From: Pseudomonas frederiksbergensis
GTDB lineage: Bacteria; Pseudomonadota; Gammaproteobacteria; Pseudomonadales; Pseudomonadaceae
Assembly (NCBI RefSeq): GCF_003732705.1
Contig: NZ_MOBR01000017.1
Coordinates: forward strand, 124,001-188,000
Length of the DNA: 64,000 nucleotides
Direction: 5' to 3'
This document shows, in pieces, positions 25,993-34,411 of the stretch. The position numbers and the translations under genes are program-made. The notes beneath the pieces are model-generated. The model did no database searches and was not told where the DNA came from. It saw only the letters and a program-made list of their open reading frames with translations. The number at the start of each line of letters is the position of its first letter. Within the stretch, counting starts at the first letter, position 1.

Positions 25993-27270
25993 TCAGCGAT
26001 GAGATGTGCGAAGCGAAAGTACGGCGATTCTTAAGATGGCAACACCCAAGCCCAGTATGAAACCAAATACCAGGCCAAGACCTACAATGAGTGCTTTCTT
26101 CGGTTTTACCGCGGATTTAGGTTCTGTCGCGACCTTATCTATCTGCACCAGATCAAATTGGTCGAAATTAACATTCATTTGTTTCAAGTGCGTTAACTCA
26201 CCGCTGATATCTGCAAAGTCCTTGAGGAACAGTTCAGGATGATCACGTTCCTTGAGAAGCACTGCCTCGCGATTGGTCGTCAGCAGGCTGAGTTCTTTTT
26301 GTATTTCATCAATGCGTGGCTCGGTAAAGTCATCGGAGCGGCGAGTTTCCAAGTTGGCCCGCTCAGCCTGCAATGCTGACTGGCCCAAGAAATACAGTGG
26401 GATTTGCTGATTGTTCACTTCTGTTCGGATCATGCTGCCTTGATGCGATTGATCCCCATCGCCCAACGCTGAGGGTGTGGTCGGTTTAACGATGTCCAGT
26501 TTCTTGGCAATGACAATCGCCTCATCAAGCTCTTTGATACGGTTCTGTCGGCGGCTTTGCAATTGTTGACGCAGGGCTTTCAATTCGTCTTGAAGTATTT
26601 GCTTTTTCAGTTGGTCTTTTTCAAGCAGGCTGGCAATTTTAGAGTCTTTCTCTGCTTCGTACGCCGATTTTTTTGACTCAAGTTTTTTTTCCACTTGTAT
26701 GATGCGGTTAGCCAGTAATGTATTAAAGCTTGAAGAAATCTTTTCTTTCTCGGTTTTTAAGACGAAGTTGGTAAAATCCCTTGCGATACCGACTCCATCT
26801 ATACCTTGTGGGTATCTAAGCTCGAGACCAATCGACTCGGAAAGGTTCGTACTTTTCTTGGGGTCGAGTTTGGTCAGCGAAAAAGCTTTTTCGTTGAATT
26901 TTTCGAACACAGCTTCAATAGGTTGTCCAGGTGCCTTTAAGGGCTCAAGGTACTGCGGATTGGCTTTAAAAAACTTTAGTCGGACATCATAAGATTGCAT
27001 TGATGAACCGATGAGTGTCAGCGCATCTTCTGGCAGTATTTTGAATAGACCTGATTCATTCAGCTCATCCAGATCAGCCTTTGCAACTGGACGAATAGAA
27101 GTTTCAACTTCATATTCCGGTTTGGTCAGCACCGTATAGGCAACGGCGGTTGTGACACTCAGCGCAGTAAACAATAAAATAATAGCCCTTTGATCCCAAA
27201 GGCTATTAAGGAGTTCTTTAACTTGGATTATTTCGTGCCGGGAGTTATCTATGATTACTGGACTGTTCAT
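25993..27270 (-). CDS. wzz2: Chain length determinant (Wzz family), second copy
   Basis: A 425-residue Wzz-type protein, 73 residues longer than the copy at 8732. The N-terminal VKELLNSLWDQRAIILLF leads into TM1 (about 30-50). A long periplasmic segment contains an extended coiled-coil region (about 185-235, with KKLESKKSAYEAEK). The C-terminal end shows KPKKALIVGLGLVFGFILG (TM2). It is convergent with the O-antigen locus, so it has its own promoter. Two Wzz proteins of different size usually give long and very long O-chain modes; this is inference here. Confidence 0.9.
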   Translation of the reverse strand: MNSPVIIDNSRHEIIQVKELLNSLWDQRAIILLFTALSVTTAVAYTVLTKPEYEVETSIRPVAKADLDELNESGLFKILPEDALTLIGSSMQSYDVRLKFFKANPQYLEPLKAPGQPIEAVFEKFNEKAFSLTKLDPKKSTNLSESIGLELRYPQGIDGVGIARDFTNFVLKTEKEKISSSFNTLLANRIIQVEKKLESKKSAYEAEKDSKIASLLEKDQLKKQILQDELKALRQQLQSRRQNRIKELDEAIVIAKKLDIVKPTTPSALGDGDQSHQGSMIRTEVNNQQIPLYFLGQSALQAERANLETRRSDDFTEPRIDEIQKELSLLTTNREAVLLKERDHPELFLKDFADISGELTHLKQMNVNFDQFDLVQIDKVATEPKSAVKPKKALIVGLGLVFGFILGLGVAILRIAVLSLRTSHR

Positions 27271-27764
27271 CGCGCGCTCAGAAGATCTTCGACAGAATGT
27301 TCCAAAAATTTCCTGGAATTACCGTCATATATGATGGAGGAAATTAACATCAGGTAACAGATTTGAGATTTTCCAACATTTGTATACAAACAGCAAGAGT
27401 TTGAAACAGTCGTAAATACCGGTTTAGAGTCGCGAGACTGTCCGTGGACAGAGGCTGGAGGCAAAAGGCGGGAGGCAGACGCTGAATTCCACGGACGGAA
27501 AGGACTTCGACCTCGTAGCAAAATTTTTACCCATGCCCGTAAGATTATACTCAATGCTCATTCCTTGAGAGATTCCGGCGATTTTGCCATCAAGCAAAGG
27601 TCTATCTTTTTCATGGTAGTGGCTACAGCAAGGCACTCAGCTATTTCTCTGGTGTGAAAAATTATGTGTATCATATGGCTTTGAAATTATGTCTATAATA
27701 TAACCTCGTTCGCCGATGCAGTCTCGCGTGCGGTGTCTATTAAGTGACCCTCAGGAGCATTGCC
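27271..27764. other. 494-base intergenic region between divergent wzz2 and SDR genes
   Basis: No convincing ORF on either strand. It should carry the wzz2 promoter (leftward) and the SDR promoter (rightward). An A/T-rich block near 27660-27705 contains TATAAT, a good -10 match, but I found no clear -35 at the right spacing. The stretch 27430-27500 is purine-rich (GGAGGCAAAAGG and similar). The SDR ribosome site AGGAG lies at 27753-27757. Confidence 0.5.
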
Positions 27765-28559
27765 ATGAATACCATTGAGTCCCAAGGTACAGCCCTCGTC
27801 ACCGGCGCTTCTTCCGGCATCGGCGCCATCTACGCCGAACGATTGGCAGCCCGTGGTTTTGATTTGTTGTTGGTGGCTCGCGACGAGCAACGGCTGGAGG
27901 CAGCAGCGAGTAAGTTGCGCGCCGAGCACGGTGTTCAGGTGGAAGTGCTCAAGGCCGACCTGACGCAAAAGGACGAAGTATTGAAACTTGAGCAGCGTCT
28001 GCGCAGCGATTCAAGTATCAGCCTGCTGCTCAACAACGCCGGCGTCGCGGCCGATGGTTTGCTGGCTAACGCCGACACGGAGCAATTGGAGCGCTTGATT
28101 CAACTCAACGTCACCACCGTCACGCGGTTGGCTTCGGCAGCCGCCGCCAGTTTTGCCAAGGCCGGTCGCGGGACGATCATCAATATCGCTTCGGTCGTCG
28201 CTTTGTTCCCTGAGCGGTTCAACGCGACGTATAGCGCCAGCAAGGCGTATGTTCTCAGTCTGACCCAATCTTTGAATGCTGAATTGAATGGTACCGGGGT
28301 CAAGGTTCAAGCGGTGTTGCCAGGGGTGACGCGCACCGAAATCTGGGAGCGTTCCGGTATCGATGCCAGTGGTATCCCGGCGGAAATGATTATGGAGGCA
28401 GGGGAAATGGTCGACGCGGCGCTGTCCGGTCTGGCCCAGGGTGAATTGATCACCATTCCTTCGTTGCCCGACGCTGCCGATTGGGATGCCTTTGTTGCGG
28501 CGCGCTTGGTGTTGGCTCCGAATCTTTCCAAAAGTAAGGCCGCCACGCGTTACCAGTGA
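27765..28559 (+). CDS. Short-chain dehydrogenase/reductase, specificity unknown
   Basis: A classical SDR of 264 residues: cofactor motif TGASSGIGA, NNAGV, and the catalytic YSASKAY. R-rich DLLLVARDEQRLEAAA after the second strand suggests NADP preference. The ATG at 27765 is chosen because AGGAG lies 8 bases before it; the frame is open 21 bases further upstream. It is followed after 32 bases by a FabF-like ketosynthase, and the pair may modify a fatty-acyl or small molecule substrate. The substrate cannot be read from the sequence. Confidence 0.88.
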   Translation: MNTIESQGTALVTGASSGIGAIYAERLAARGFDLLLVARDEQRLEAAASKLRAEHGVQVEVLKADLTQKDEVLKLEQRLRSDSSISLLLNNAGVAADGLLANADTEQLERLIQLNVTTVTRLASAAAASFAKAGRGTIINIASVVALFPERFNATYSASKAYVLSLTQSLNAELNGTGVKVQAVLPGVTRTEIWERSGIDASGIPAEMIMEAGEMVDAALSGLAQGELITIPSLPDAADWDAFVAARLVLAPNLSKSKAATRYQ

Positions 28560-28591
28560 GGCGCCATAAATCGGTTTGAGGTGAATGCGGT

Positions 28592-29866
28592 ATGAGTGAT
28601 CGTCGAGTGGTTGTAACGGGTATGGGCATCGTGTCGCCGCTGGGCACTGGCGTCGAGGCGGTTTGGGCGCGTCTGTTGGCCGGGCGCTCTGGACTGCGGG
28701 CGTTGCCGGATGAGGTGGTACTGGATTTGCCGGCCAAGGTCGGTGGTGCGGTGCCGAGTGTGGCTGAAGATGCGCAAGCAGGCTTCGACCCGGACCGGGC
28801 CATCCCGCCCAAAGAACAGAAAAAGATGGATCGCTTCATCATGTTTGCCATAGAGGCTGCACGCCAAGCGCTGGAGCAGGCTGGCTGGCAAGCACTGGAC
28901 GCCAATGCCCAGGAACGGACGGCAACCATCATCGGTTCCGGTGTGGGTGGTTTCGGCGCGATAGCCGATGCAGTGCGCACCACGGACACTCGGGGTCCGC
29001 GACGGTTGTCACCGTTCACCATTCCGTCGTTCCTGGTCAATCTCGCGGCCGGCCACGTGTCGATCCTGCATGGTTTCAAAGGCCCCTTGGGGGCGCCGGT
29101 CACTGCGTGTGCGGCGGGCGTTCAGGCGATCGGTGATGCGGCGCGGCTGATTCGTTGTGGCGAAGCCGATATTGCCGTGTGCGGCGGGGCGGAGGCGTCA
29201 ATCGATCGTGTCAGCCTGGCTGGATTTGCCGCCGCCCGCGCCTTGTCCAGCGGTTTCAATGAGACCCCGGAACGTGCGTCACGGCCGTTCGACAGTGATC
29301 GCGATGGCTTCGTGATGGGCGAGGGCTCCGGCCTGTTGGTGATCGAATCCCTTGAGCATGCGTTGGCCCGTGGTGCCCAGCCCATCGCGGAACTGGTCGG
29401 CTACGGCACCAGCGCCGATGCCTATCACCTGACCGCCGGGCCCGAGGATGGCAGCGGTGCGCGACGGGCGATGGCGCTGGCGTTGGCGCAGGCGGGGATT
29501 TCGCCGGCTCAGGTCCAGCACCTTAACGCCCACGCCACCTCGACACCGGTTGGGGATCTGGGGGAATTGGCGGCGATCAAGTCCTTGTTCGGGACGGACA
29601 ACAAGATTGCAGTAACGTCGACCAAGTCTGCCACGGGGCATCTGCTCGGGGCTGCCGGCGGTATCGAGGCGATCTTCACGCTGTTGGCCATCCGCGATCA
29701 GATCGTGCCTGCGACCCTTAATTTCGAAAATCCGGATCCGGCTGCCCAAGGCGTGGACATCGTCCATGGCGAGGCGCGATCGATGCCGATCGAATACGCG
29801 CTGTCCAACGGCTTCGGCTTCGGCGGGGTCAATGCCAGCGTGCTGTTCAAGCGTTGGCAGGGTTAG
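28592..29866 (+). CDS. Beta-ketoacyl-ACP synthase, FabF type
   Basis: A 424-residue thiolase-fold condensing enzyme. It begins RRVVVTGMGIVSPLG and has the active-site cysteine in VTACAAG, the first histidine in NAHATSTPVGD and the second in SATGHLLGAAGG. These are the Cys-His-His triad of KAS I/II enzymes that extend acyl-ACP with malonyl-ACP. It is not in a fab cluster; the normal fabF lies with acpP in Pseudomonas, so this is an accessory copy, paired with the upstream SDR. It overlaps the convergent TetR gene by four bases. Confidence 0.92.
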   Translation: MSDRRVVVTGMGIVSPLGTGVEAVWARLLAGRSGLRALPDEVVLDLPAKVGGAVPSVAEDAQAGFDPDRAIPPKEQKKMDRFIMFAIEAARQALEQAGWQALDANAQERTATIIGSGVGGFGAIADAVRTTDTRGPRRLSPFTIPSFLVNLAAGHVSILHGFKGPLGAPVTACAAGVQAIGDAARLIRCGEADIAVCGGAEASIDRVSLAGFAAARALSSGFNETPERASRPFDSDRDGFVMGEGSGLLVIESLEHALARGAQPIAELVGYGTSADAYHLTAGPEDGSGARRAMALALAQAGISPAQVQHLNAHATSTPVGDLGELAAIKSLFGTDNKIAVTSTKSATGHLLGAAGGIEAIFTLLAIRDQIVPATLNFENPDPAAQGVDIVHGEARSMPIEYALSNGFGFGGVNASVLFKRWQG

Positions 29867-30420
29867 TCGTCGGACTGCTTGAGATGATCGCGAGTGACGT
29901 CGAGAATCCGCTGGGCCAGCTCAGCGTTCTCGACACTGCGGGATAATAGAAGCGCCCCGATCAGCGTCGACATGATGACGATGCTGCGTTCGGCGGCGTT
30001 TTCGCCTTCAAGGGTAGCTTGCACTTGCTCGAGTCGCGCATTGAGCACTGCATCGGTGGTGGCGCTCGGTTGCCCGCGCAACCCGAGTTCCGACGACATG
30101 GTCGGCAGCGGACAACCCTCTTGGGGTGAGGTCTGGTGCCATTCGGACAAATAACTGTCGATAAACGCCTCCAGCGGATGCTCGGAAGCAAACAACTGGG
30201 CGCACAACCCATCGAGCTCTTCGCGTGCGGCCACCAAGGCCTTTTCTACCAGTTCGTCCTTGGACTTGAAGTGTGAATAAAAGCCGCCGTGGGTCAGCCC
30301 CAGCGCTTTCATTAATGGTTGCAAGCCGGTCGCACCGATTCCGTCGCGGCGGAAACGTGCTGACGCTTCCTTGATGATGCGTTGGTGGGTCTGGGCTTTA
30401 TGGTCCTGCGAGTAACGCAT
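29863..30420 (-). CDS. TetR/AcrR family transcriptional regulator
   Basis: A 185-residue regulator with an N-terminal helix-turn-helix (about residues 8-50: HQRIIKEASARFRRDGIGA then MKALGLTHGGFYSHFKSKDEL), followed by a helical ligand domain. I chose ATG 30420 (MRYSQDHKA) because GGAG precedes it; the TTG 18 bases upstream extends the protein without family support. It is convergent with the FabF-like gene, overlapping by four bases. Its ligand and targets are unknown; the adjacent SDR-ketosynthase pair is a possible target. Confidence 0.9.
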   Translation of the reverse strand: MRYSQDHKAQTHQRIIKEASARFRRDGIGATGLQPLMKALGLTHGGFYSHFKSKDELVEKALVAAREELDGLCAQLFASEHPLEAFIDSYLSEWHQTSPQEGCPLPTMSSELGLRGQPSATTDAVLNARLEQVQATLEGENAAERSIVIMSTLIGALLLSRSVENAELAQRILDVTRDHLKQSDD

Positions 30421-30515
30421 CTCTAATCTCCGCGACAATGCGCCATCTTAACCAATGAATGTTGGATGGTGACTGTACTTCTACTCCTAAAAAGCATGCA
30501 GATGCGTCGAACCAC

Positions 30516-30550
30516 AAAAAATAAACCCCGCCTTGATGGCGGGGTTTTTT
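30516..30550. terminator. Terminator of the DUF2897 gene
   Basis: A CCCCGCC stem, TTGA loop and GGCGGGG, flanked by an A-run on the left and T6 on the right, so it can act on both strands. On the minus strand it directly follows the DUF2897 stop. Confidence 0.85.
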
Positions 30551-30551
30551 G

Positions 30552-30719
30552 TCAGCGGTCCTGTGCTTCCTTGGCATCCATTTCCGCATTGCGTTCGGCG
30601 ACGCGTTTACGTTGCTCTTCGGTCAGATCGACCTTGGTGGCGGTGTCGCGCAACATCATCAAACCGCCAACGATCGAGCCGATTGCAACGACCAGAATCA
30701 ACCAGGCATACCAGGGCAT
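30552..30719 (-). CDS. Small single-span membrane protein (DUF2897)
   Basis: A 55-residue protein begins MPWYAWLILVVAIGSIVGG, one membrane span. A charged helix follows (DLTEEQRKRVAERNAEMDAKEAQDR). It matches the DUF2897 family of Pseudomonas, whose function is not known. I chose ATG 30719 because AAGGAGAG lies just before it; a longer frame upstream lacks a ribosome site. A terminator follows its stop. Confidence 0.85.
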   Translation of the reverse strand: MPWYAWLILVVAIGSIVGGLMMLRDTATKVDLTEEQRKRVAERNAEMDAKEAQDR

Positions 30720-30843
30720 AGGGCTCTCCTTGAGGGCAGGCCGATTGGCGGATTTCGCCAACCGATCGTGCATACCACTTTGAGCGATTTATGTTCGCAG
30801 TGGTTCCATTCTATGCCTGATACGACAGCAGCACCTGTGCTGT

Positions 30844-32208
30844 TTAGAGCCCGGTCAACATCGCATCTGCCGGTGCATCAGCGCGCAGTTGTGCAGTCAG
30901 CATGAAGTACACAAAACCCACCGCCATGAAGCCGAGGAAGATCACCCCGATCAAGGCGTTGAACCAGGCCATCGCCACCAGGCACACCACCGCCAGCACC
31001 AGCGCGATCATCGGCACCAGCGGATAGCACGGCGCACGGAAGGTGCGTTCCAGGTTCGGCTCGGTTTTACGCAGTTTGAACAGGCTGAGCATGCTCATGA
31101 TGTACATCACGATCGCGCCGAACACCGCCATGGTGATCATCGCGGCCGTCAACGTCATGCCGCCGAGGTTGATCAAGCCATCGCTATAAATAGCAGCGAT
31201 GCCGATCAGGCCGCCGGCAATGATCGCCCGATGTGGCGTCTGGAAGCGCGACAACTTGGCCAGGGATTTTGGCAGGTAACCGGCGCGAGCCAAGGCAAAG
31301 AACTGCCGCGAATAACCAAGGATGATCCCGTGGAAACTCGCCACCAGGCCGAACAATCCGATCCACACCAGCATGTGCAACCAGCCGGAGCTTTCGCCGA
31401 CCACGGTTTTCATCGCCTGTGGCAGCGGATCGTTGATGTTCGACAGGGTGCGCCAGTCACCGACACCGCCGGCAAAGAACATCACGCCCATGGCCAGCAG
31501 CACCAGGGTCAGGATGCCGCTGATGTAAGCCTTCGGAATCGTGCGTTTCGGATCCTTGGCTTCTTCGGCGGCCATGGCGGCGCCTTCGATGGCGAGGAAA
31601 AACCAGATCGCAAACGGGATCGCCGCAAACATCCCGGCAATTGCCGGCGCGCCGAACACGTCGGAACCGGCCCAGCCATTGAGGGCGAAATTGCTGAAGC
31701 TGAATGCGGGGGCGACCACGCCCATGAACACCAGCAGTTCGGCCACGGCCAATACGCAGACGATCAACTCGAAGGTTGCGGCGAGTTTCACCCCGAGAAT
31801 GTTCAGGCCCATGAACACGATGTAGGCGCCGACGGCCGCGTGTTTTGGATCAAGGGCTGGAAACTGCACATTCAGGTAGGCACCAATCGCCAATGCGATA
31901 GCGGGCGGGGCGAAGACGAATTCGATCAGGGTCGCCAGCCCGGCGATCAGTCCGCCTTTCTCGCCAAAGGCGCGGCGGCTGTAGGCGAACGGGCCGCCGG
32001 CATGGGGAATCGCCGTGGTCAGCTCGGTGAAGCTGAAAATAAAGCAGGTGTACATGGTGGCGACCATAAAGGAGGTCACCAGAAAGCCCAATGTGCCCGC
32101 CACGCCCCAGCCATAACTCCAGCCGAAGTACTCACCGGAAATCACCAGCCCGACCGCAATGCCCCACAGATGCAGCGTGCCCAGCGTGGGTTTGAGTTGT
32201 GTGTTCAT
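30844..32208 (-). CDS. eat: APC-family permease, ethanolamine type
   Basis: A 454-residue transporter with about twelve membrane spans. The beginning GTLHLWGIAVGLVISGEYFGWSYG and the later ELTTAIPHAGGPFAYSRRAFG are typical of ethanolamine permeases of the amino acid-polyamine-organocation superfamily. It should import ethanolamine as a nitrogen or carbon source. The ATG at 32208 is preceded by GGGAG, and the frame further upstream runs into a REP repeat. No eutB, eutC or regulator gene is adjacent, so the pathway must be elsewhere. Substrate assignment is from family resemblance. Confidence 0.85.
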   Translation of the reverse strand: MNTQLKPTLGTLHLWGIAVGLVISGEYFGWSYGWGVAGTLGFLVTSFMVATMYTCFIFSFTELTTAIPHAGGPFAYSRRAFGEKGGLIAGLATLIEFVFAPPAIALAIGAYLNVQFPALDPKHAAVGAYIVFMGLNILGVKLAATFELIVCVLAVAELLVFMGVVAPAFSFSNFALNGWAGSDVFGAPAIAGMFAAIPFAIWFFLAIEGAAMAAEEAKDPKRTIPKAYISGILTLVLLAMGVMFFAGGVGDWRTLSNINDPLPQAMKTVVGESSGWLHMLVWIGLFGLVASFHGIILGYSRQFFALARAGYLPKSLAKLSRFQTPHRAIIAGGLIGIAAIYSDGLINLGGMTLTAAMITMAVFGAIVMYIMSMLSLFKLRKTEPNLERTFRAPCYPLVPMIALVLAVVCLVAMAWFNALIGVIFLGFMAVGFVYFMLTAQLRADAPADAMLTGL

Positions 32209-32611
32209 GCGTTTGCTCCCTGAACGGTTTGGAAAGCTCGGGGGAGGGCGTTGCAGTGGGCGTGCCATTTTGTATTTGGGCGTCGTAAAGCGGTTAAAGC
32301 TGTCGTATCGGGGATGATCGCTGCGGTATGTGTGTTTTTTGTGCGCCAGTTGGGGGCGGTGGTGGCTGTTCTGCCGTCTTCGCGGGCAAGCCTCGCTCCT
32401 ACAAAAGCGAGACACCGCGAACCCTGTAGGAGCGAGGCTTGCCCGCGAAGAGGCCCGCCCAGACGCCACAAAACCCGCCTGTAACGCCAGCATAAACCCA
32501 CTCTTTACGCTTTCTTTATGCCCCGCCACACCCCTCGCTCTCGTTCCTTTACAGCCTCCCTGCGGACAATGACTCCACACGCGGCAATACGCCGTAACAC
32601 GGAGAACTTCC
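32209..32611. other. 403-base gap before kdpF containing a REP pair
   Basis: Promoter space for the leftward permease and the rightward kdp operon. Apart from the REP pair at 32378-32450, I see no gene. The last 100 bases before kdpF should contain the KdpE-controlled promoter; I could not identify a KdpE site or a certain -35/-10 pair. GGAG precedes the kdpF ATG. Confidence 0.5.
32378..32450. repeat. REP-type palindromic pair, type A
   Basis: CTTCGCGGGCAAGCCTCGCT at the left and its reverse complement (ending in GCGAGGCTTGCCCGCGAAG) at the right, each about 26 bases, separated by about 20 bases. The same arms occur at 44934-45027. Such intergenic palindromes are typical of fluorescent pseudomonads. 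Confidence 0.9.
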
Positions 32612-32701
32612 ATGAGCGTTCTGGACGGGGTGTCACTGCTATTGGCAGTGGGGCTGTTCATTTATCTGTTGGTTGCGCTGTTGCGCGCGGATCGGAACTA
32701 G
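32612..32701 (+). CDS. kdpF: KdpF, small subunit of the K+ ATPase
   Basis: A 29-residue hydrophobic peptide (MSVLDGVSLLLAVGLFIYLL then VALLRADRN), one membrane span with a basic C terminus. KdpF stabilises the KdpFABC complex. GGAG lies upstream of the ATG, and kdpA begins 8 bases after its stop (GGAGCGGCT spacer). Length and position are as in other kdp operons. Confidence 0.9.
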   Translation: MSVLDGVSLLLAVGLFIYLLVALLRADRN

Positions 32702-32709
32702 GAGCGGCT

Positions 32710-34404
32710 ATGCACAGTTATGACTATTGGCTGATCCTGGCCTTCTTCGCCCTGGTGCTGATACCGGCACCGTTCCTGGGGCGTTTTTACTACAAGGTGA
32801 TGGAAGGGCAGCGCACCTGGCTGTCGCCGATTCTCGGACCGGTCGAACGCGGCTGTTATCGAATTTCCGGTGTAGACCCGCAAGAAGAACAGACCTGGCA
32901 GAAATACACCCTGGCCTTGCTCGCCTTCAACCTTGCGGGCTTCTTGCTGTTGTTCGCGATCCTGTTGTTCCAGGACCACTTGCCACTCAACCCGCAAAAC
33001 CTGCCGGGTCAGGAATGGACGCTGGCGTTCAACACCGCCATCAGTTTCATGACCAACACTAACTGGCAGGCCTATAGCGGTGAAGCGTCCCTGAGCTACC
33101 TGAGTCAGATGGCCGGCCTCACCGTGCAGAACTTCGTCAGTGCCGCCACCGGCCTCGCTGTGTTGGTCGCGTTGTGCCGCGGTATCGGTCGCAAGTCGAC
33201 CAAGACCCTGGGCAACTTCTGGGTCGACATGACCCGCGCCACCCTCTACGGTCTGCTGCCACTGTGCTTGCTGTTGGCGCTGTACCTGGTCTGGCAGGGC
33301 GTGCCGCAAACGTTCGCGCAGTACGTGAATGCGGTGACCATGCAGGGCGTCGATCAAGTGATCCCGCTCGGCCCGGCGGCCAGCCAGATTGCGATCAAGC
33401 AACTGGGCACCAACGGCGGTGGCTTCTTCGGCGTCAACTCGGCGCACCCGTTCGAGAACCCGACCGCATGGGCCAACCTGTTCGAGATGGCCTCGATCAT
33501 CCTGATCCCGGTCGCTCTGGTGTTCACTTTCGGCCATTACGTGAAGGACCTGCGTCAGAGCCGCGCGATCATCGCCTGCATGCTGGCGCTGTTCATCATC
33601 GGTGGCGCGACATCGCTGTGGGCTGAATACCAACCGAACCCAACCCTGGCCAACGCTGCCGTCGAACAAACCGCACCGCTGGAAGGCAAGGAAGCGCGTT
33701 TCGGTACGACTGCCACCGTGCTGTGGTCGGTGACCACCACCGCGGCGTCCAACGGTTCGGTCAACGGCATGCACGACAGCCTCAACCCACTGAGCGGCAT
33801 GGTTGCGCTGGTCAACATGATGGTCGGCGAAGTGATCTTCGGCGGCGTCGGGGCCGGGCTCTACGGCATGTTGCTCAACGTGTTGATCGCGGTGTTCCTC
33901 GCCGGCCTGATGATTGGCCGCACCCCGGAATACCTCGGCAAGAAACTGCAAGCCAAAGAAGTGCAGCTGTTGGTGGTGACCTTGCTGGTGATGCCGGTCG
34001 GCGTGCTGGTGCTGGGCGCAATTGCCGCCAGCCTGCCAGGCCCTGCCGGGGCGATCAGTAACCCAGGCCCTCATGGTTTCAGTCAGTTGCTTTATGCCTA
34101 CACCTCGGCCAGTGCCAACAACGGTTCGGCGTTCGGCGGTATGAGTGCCAACACCCCGTTCCACAACCTGATGCTGGGCCTGGGCATGTTGATCGGTCGC
34201 TTCGGTTACATCCTCCCGGTTCTGGCGTTGGCCGGCAGCCTGGCGATGAAGAAAACTGCACCAATCGGCCAGAACAGCTTCCCGACCCACGGCCCGCTGT
34301 TCGTGACGCTGCTGACCGTGACCATTTTGCTGGTGGGTGGCCTGACCTTCTTGCCGACCCTGGCTTTGGGCCCAATCGCTGAACATTTGAGCATGGGCTT
34401 CTAA
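32710..34404 (+). CDS. kdpA: Potassium-transporting ATPase subunit A
   Basis: KdpA is the K+-binding, channel-like membrane subunit of the high-affinity Kdp pump. The protein has 564 residues and about ten spans. The selectivity-filter-like loops are readable: TNTNWQAYSGE, GTNGGGFFGVNSAHP and SANNGSAFGG. ATG 32710 has GGAG nearby, and the long open frame upstream of it is not used because kdpF occupies another frame there. The operon is expected to respond to low K+ through KdpDE. Confidence 0.97.
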   Translation: MHSYDYWLILAFFALVLIPAPFLGRFYYKVMEGQRTWLSPILGPVERGCYRISGVDPQEEQTWQKYTLALLAFNLAGFLLLFAILLFQDHLPLNPQNLPGQEWTLAFNTAISFMTNTNWQAYSGEASLSYLSQMAGLTVQNFVSAATGLAVLVALCRGIGRKSTKTLGNFWVDMTRATLYGLLPLCLLLALYLVWQGVPQTFAQYVNAVTMQGVDQVIPLGPAASQIAIKQLGTNGGGFFGVNSAHPFENPTAWANLFEMASIILIPVALVFTFGHYVKDLRQSRAIIACMLALFIIGGATSLWAEYQPNPTLANAAVEQTAPLEGKEARFGTTATVLWSVTTTAASNGSVNGMHDSLNPLSGMVALVNMMVGEVIFGGVGAGLYGMLLNVLIAVFLAGLMIGRTPEYLGKKLQAKEVQLLVVTLLVMPVGVLVLGAIAASLPGPAGAISNPGPHGFSQLLYAYTSASANNGSAFGGMSANTPFHNLMLGLGMLIGRFGYILPVLALAGSLAMKKTAPIGQNSFPTHGPLFVTLLTVTILLVGGLTFLPTLALGPIAEHLSMGF

Positions 34405-34411
34405 GGAGTTG

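Noticed and set aside
30889..32223. 444-codon plus-strand frame opposite the ethanolamine-type permease
   Set aside because: His/Gln/Asp-rich antisense translation typical of shadows of membrane protein genes.
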